Source: Natronococcus sp. CG52
GTDB taxonomy: Archaea; Halobacteriota; Halobacteria; Halobacteriales; Natrialbaceae
Assembly: GCF_023913515.1 (NCBI RefSeq)
Contig: NZ_CP099391.1
Span: 2,976,001-3,040,000 of the forward strand
Length of the DNA stretch: 64,000 nucleotides
Direction: 5' to 3'
Part shown: positions 61,154 through 64,000 of the stretch, piece by piece
Layout: the number at the start of each line of letters is the position of its first letter
Numbering within the stretch: the stretch's first letter is position 1
Made by a program: the position numbers and the translations under genes
Notes under the pieces: generated by a model
Seen by the model: only the letters and a program-made list of their open reading frames with translations
Databases searched by the model: none
What the model was told of the DNA's origin: nothing

Positions 61154-61666
61154 GTGAGCACGGAGAGTTCCCACCGCGTCGAAGTCTACCCCGGCCGCGA
61201 GGCGGTCGTCGAGTTCGATCCCGAACTCACCTTCGAGTGCGTCGACGACTGCACCTGGTGTTGCCAGCACGGGGTCTTGCTCTACGACCGGGACCTCCTC
61301 GAACTCGCCCAGCGAGCGAACCTCGTCGAGACGACGACCGACTTCCGCGGCGAGAAGTTCGTCACCCGCGAGGAGAAAGACCGCGACGAACACGTCGCCG
61401 AGGACGGCTGTGCCTGCGCCTTCCTTCGGGAGGACGGGCTCTGCTCGCTCCACCTCGAGGAGGACTGGAAGCCGACCCGGTGTTCGGTCTTTCCGCTCGG
61501 CGTCTGGCTCGAGGACGGCGACCTTCACGTCGACATTCGAGACTCCGCGCACGAGCACTGCGAGGGCCTGAACGTCAGCGACCGGACGGTTATCGACAAC
61601 CTCGAGGCCTTTTTGCCGGAACTGCTGTGGGAACTCGAGAACCCGGATTCGGACCGAGAGCTGTAG
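61154..61666 (+). CDS. YkgJ-type cysteine cluster protein
   Basis: A 170-residue protein from GTG 61154 (VSTESSHRVEVYPGREAVV). The cysteine cluster is FECVDDCTWCCQHGVLLYD, GCACAFLREDGLCSLH and TRCSVFPLGVW, the YkgJ/UPF0153 pattern that binds zinc or an iron-sulfur cluster. Function unknown; some members support enzyme or flagellin methylation systems. Upstream of the GTG the frame continues but without cysteines. It lies 118 nt after the FAH-like gene, probably its own unit. Confidence 0.75.
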   Translation: MSTESSHRVEVYPGREAVVEFDPELTFECVDDCTWCCQHGVLLYDRDLLELAQRANLVETTTDFRGEKFVTREEKDRDEHVAEDGCACAFLREDGLCSLHLEEDWKPTRCSVFPLGVWLEDGDLHVDIRDSAHEHCEGLNVSDRTVIDNLEAFLPELLWELENPDSDREL

Positions 61667-61755
61667 GTACCGGTGGAAATCGGGCGCCCTGTTCCCACGA
61701 GTCACGATACCACGCCTCTCCAACCATTTAAACGTATTCCCCTCGTAGGGTAACT

Positions 61756-62040
61756 GTGACAGAAAACTCCGGGCGACGGAACCTCCGTATGCCCAACAGC
61801 GATGAAGTATTCGCCGTCGTGACCGAACACCTCGGTGGAAACCACGTCCAGCTCCGGTGTGCGGACGGCGAAGAGCGCCTCGGCCGCATTCCCGGGCGGA
61901 TGAAATACCGCACCTGGATCGAACAAGACGACATCGTCGTCGCCGAGCCGTGGGATTGGCAAGACGAGAAGGCCACCATCGAGTGGCGCTACACCAGTCA
62001 GGACGCAGACCAGCTGCGTCGCGAAGGCCACATCGACTAA
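61756..62040 (+). CDS. Translation initiation factor aIF1A
   Basis: A 94-residue aIF1A starting at GTG 61756. The S1/OB-type body is [39 protein letters not shown] and [19 protein letters not shown], all usual for archaeal aIF1A. It binds the 30S A-site during initiation. A TTTAAACG stretch about 25-30 nt before the GTG is a good box A, so the transcript is likely leaderless. Haloarchaea may carry more than one aIF1A. Confidence 0.93.
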   Translation: MTENSGRRNLRMPNSDEVFAVVTEHLGGNHVQLRCADGEERLGRIPGRMKYRTWIEQDDIVVAEPWDWQDEKATIEWRYTSQDADQLRREGHID

Positions 62041-62189
62041 TTTACGTTCACGTCGCGTAGCGACGCCTCAGAACGGAGCTATTTGATACTATTCGAGCGA
62101 CTGGAGAGACGCCGTCGCGTCTCGACGGACGGCGAACGCAGTCTCTTGCAACGGAAACGTTTGACCGAGCGGCTGTCGTAGCGTTCGAC

Positions 62190-62489
62190 ATGTACGACTC
62201 CAGGTACGACGCCGCGGTGAAGTTCGACGATCACAGGGAGGACGACGTCGAGTACGTCGGATCGACGGCCAAGGGGAACCCCATGTTCTTCGATACGGCG
62301 AACAAGTCCGTCTTCGAGGGAGAGTACGACGAAGCCAACGAGACGGTCGTCGACCGGCCGGAGACCGAGCGTGAACTCGAGCCCCGCGAGACGCTCGGCG
62401 AGACCCTCGAGGACCTCGGCGACGACCTCGACTGGGACTCGCTGTCCGAGTTCGCTCGCGAGCACGTCCAGCGCGACGAGGACGCGTAA
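62190..62489 (+). CDS. Conserved haloarchaeal protein (DUF5786-like)
   Basis: A 99-residue acidic protein (MYDSRYDAAVKFDDHREDDV, STAKGNPMFFDTANKSVFEG, then a Glu/Asp-rich C-terminus). It matches a haloarchaea-only family that I recall as DUF5786; the number is uncertain. It has the paired beta-strand look of a small domain plus a helical tail. No function known. The ATG at 62190 follows a TTTGACC stretch 25 nt upstream. Confidence 0.65.
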   Translation: MYDSRYDAAVKFDDHREDDVEYVGSTAKGNPMFFDTANKSVFEGEYDEANETVVDRPETERELEPRETLGETLEDLGDDLDWDSLSEFAREHVQRDEDA

Positions 62490-62492
62490 CGC

Positions 62493-63191
62493 TCACCGTG
62501 TAGCCTGCTTCCACTCGCGGAGGCCGAGTGTGGTCCCGTTCAGATCGTCCCCAGGTGCGTCGGTCGCGGCCCAGACGAACATCCCGGCGACGTCTTCGGG
62601 TTCGCGCCCCTGACCGCCGGCGAGCCCCGTCGCGACCTGGCCCGGATCGAGACAGCCGACGACGTGGTCCGTGTCGGCTGCGAACCCGCGCACGACGGCC
62701 TCGGCCGTCGCCTTCGAGATCGCGTAGGAGCCGTAGCCGGGTTTCGTCTCACGAGCGATCGATCCCGTCGGAACGAGCACCCGCGCGCCCTCGTTGAGGT
62801 GCGCCAGGGACTCGTGGATCGTTGCGAAGACCCCGCGGCCGTTCGTGCGCCAGTGGTCGTCGAACGCCGCGTAGGACTCCCGGTCCGTCGACGTGTGACC
62901 CGGGTCTCCGTGATAGACGCCGGCTGCGGCGACGACGACGTCGATCCCCTGCTCGTCGCCGGTTCGCGACGCGGTCTCGACCAGCCGCTCCACGTCGTAC
63001 TCGTCGCGGACGTCCGTCCGAACGCCCGCCGCCGTCGTTCCGGCGTCCTCGAGTTCGGCGACCGTCTCCTCGACCGCGTCCCCGTCTCGAGCGCCGACCA
63101 CGACGGTCGCACCCTCCCGTGCGAACGCGTTGGCAACGGCGCGTCCGATACCGCGCGTCCCGCCGGTCACGACGACTGTCTGCTCGTCCAT
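62493..63191 (-). CDS. Short-chain dehydrogenase/reductase (SDR)
   Basis: A 232-residue classical SDR. VVTGGTRGIGRAVANAFA is the cofactor motif (TGxxxGIG), with VGARDGDAVEE after beta-2 suggesting NADP(H) preference. DVVVAAAGVYHG replaces the NAG motif, Ser lies in VPTGSIARE, and YAISKATAEAV holds YxxxK. It oxidises or reduces an alcohol/ketone; substrate unknown. It converges on the DUF5786-like gene with 3 nt between stops. Confidence 0.85.
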   Translation of the reverse strand: MDEQTVVVTGGTRGIGRAVANAFAREGATVVVGARDGDAVEETVAELEDAGTTAAGVRTDVRDEYDVERLVETASRTGDEQGIDVVVAAAGVYHGDPGHTSTDRESYAAFDDHWRTNGRGVFATIHESLAHLNEGARVLVPTGSIARETKPGYGSYAISKATAEAVVRGFAADTDHVVGCLDPGQVATGLAGGQGREPEDVAGMFVWAATDAPGDDLNGTTLGLREWKQATR

Positions 63192-63263
63192 GGCCGACGT
63201 ACGGTGGGGGTCTACAGGAAAGCATCGACGCGGTCGGCGCTCGCGACCCGGCGGGCCGTCGCG

Positions 63264-64000
63264 TTACCGTCCGAACAGCCGCTGATAGAGCGTCCGCTCC
63301 GTCGGCCGCTCCGTGAGCAACACCGAACAGTCGACCGTGTTGACGACGTCGAAGTGGAGCGAGCCGGTTACGAGACGCGCGAGCAGGCCGCGCTCGGTTG
63401 CGCCGATGACCAACAGTGTATGGTCGTCCGCCTCGCGGGAGATCGCGTCTCCGACGTCGCCGGAATCGTCGACCGTGAGCACGGCGTCGTCCAGATCGTG
63501 ATCGGCGGCCCACTCCCGAAGGAACCGTTCGCCCGCCTCGCGCTCGTCGGGCGCGTCGACGACGTGCAGGAGCGAGACGGTCGAACCGAGCGCCGAACGG
63601 AGGGTCCGCGCTACCTCAGCGCTCAGATCCGAGTCCGGACCGCCGGCCGTCGGCAAGAGGATCCGCGAGGGGTCGAATCCACGCTCCTTGAGTACGAGGA
63701 AGTCACAGGGAAGATTCCCGGTTAACTCGTCGAGTCGCCGATCAGCGCGGGCGGCGCCCCACAGGTGATTCGCGTCCCACCCCATCACGACGAGATCGGC
63801 GTTCTCGCGCCTCGAGATGGTGAATATCTCCTCGAACGACCGGTGGGAGACGACCGTCGAGGTCTCGCACTCGAGGTCGTAGTCGCCGACCGCTTCGTGG
63901 ACGCCCTCGAGCAAGTCCTCGGATTCGGCGACGATTCGCCGGTGCTGGCCGCCGCCGATTTCGGATTGCCGAACCTCGGAAAGCTGGACGACGTGGACGA
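63264..64000 (-). CDS. C-terminal part of a permease/universal stress fusion (partial)
   Basis: The frame is open to the window edge. The visible 245 residues hold two Usp-like segments: HVVQLSEVRQSEIGGGQHRR, SHRSFEEIFTISRRENADLV, VMGWDANHLWG; then CDFLVLKERGFDPSRILLPT, AGGPDSDLSAEVARTLR and LLVIGATERGLLARLV. This tail is known from haloarchaeal amino-acid permease (APC) proteins with stress domains, so a transporter N-terminal part is expected beyond base 64000. An internal TTG at 63914 is not a likely start. Confidence 0.7.
   Translation of the reverse strand, partial: VHVVQLSEVRQSEIGGGQHRRIVAESEDLLEGVHEAVGDYDLECETSTVVSHRSFEEIFTISRRENADLVVMGWDANHLWGAARADRRLDELTGNLPCDFLVLKERGFDPSRILLPTAGGPDSDLSAEVARTLRSALGSTVSLLHVVDAPDEREAGERFLREWAADHDLDDAVLTVDDSGDVGDAISREADDHTLLVIGATERGLLARLVTGSLHFDVVNTVDCSVLLTERPTERTLYQRLFGR

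Noticed and set aside
63264-63914. Stand-alone universal stress protein at the right edge
   Set aside because: The frame continues past 63914 to the window end with matching Usp sequence, so the gene is cut by the edge.

Overview
The window is a piece of a haloarchaeal (class Halobacteria) chromosome, probably from the Natrinema/Haloterrigena/Natronorubrum side of the class. The evidence is high GC, very acidic proteins, twin-arginine (Tat) signals on secreted proteins, archaeal information-processing genes (L15e, aIF2-beta with a TRAM domain, aIF1A, RIO2 kinase, NcsA), and the haloarchaeal cell-division set cdrL-cdrS-ftsZ2. Both ends cut genes: an ABC-transporter ATPase on the left and a permease/universal-stress fusion on the right.

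Layout. 1-7.8 kb: an ABC ATPase end, then a catabolic cluster with three aldehyde dehydrogenases, a saccharopine/lysine-dehydrogenase-like protein and an amidohydrolase. 7.8-11.5 kb: an LMW-phosphatase/ArsC-like gene, chrA, a stress protein, ribosomal protein L15e and a small protein. 11.9-21.2 kb: a block of secreted proteases, three Tat-exported subtilases and one very large M14 carboxypeptidase; one subtilase and the carboxypeptidase carry the same C-terminal module. 21.4-25.8 kb: a galactoside/galactonate locus (GH42 beta-galactosidase, sugar isomerase, KDPG-type aldolase) in which the dehydratase and an IclR regulator survive only as fused 3' halves. 25.9-32 kb: a membrane protein, RIO2, lipoate ligase, endonuclease IV and two methyltransferases (one short), then a regulator split by a frameshift in a G6 run. 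32.4-35.8 kb: small conserved proteins, a hydrolase and ncsA. 36-38.5 kb: a 15-bp repeat array, then ftsZ2, cdrS and cdrL with four GTAAGAC boxes in the cdrS leader. 38.6-39.7 kb: tRNA-Tyr and a roughly 1-kb island ending in an imperfect copy of the tRNA 3' end. 39.8-41.4 kb is almost empty apart from a 58-residue zinc-finger gene. 41.4-44.4 kb: aIF2-beta, a regulator and an M24-fold protein. 44.4-50.3 kb: a late cobalamin assembly/salvage operon. 50.3-54.2 kb: an antiporter/stress-protein/Lrp operon. 55.2-57.3 kb: dhaKLM. 57.6-64 kb: assorted metabolic and conserved genes plus aIF1A.

How the genes fit together. The cobalamin genes (HAD phosphatase-like, cbiB, cobS, cobY, cobT, cobD, cbiZ) form an overlapping set that can attach the aminopropanol arm, activate cobinamide, join the lower ligand and recycle pseudo-cobinamides. 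The division locus pairs FtsZ2 with its known ribbon-helix-helix regulators. The galactose locus looks like a decaying Entner-Doudoroff-type route. Several non-coding features recur or are structured: a dispersed hairpin-rich element in two copies (23.5 and 32.2 kb) with compensatory stem changes, the 15-bp array behind ftsZ2, repeated copies of the 3' end of a rhodanese gene, and the tRNA-flanking direct repeat. All functional calls come from reading the sequence and recalling family features; no database search was possible.
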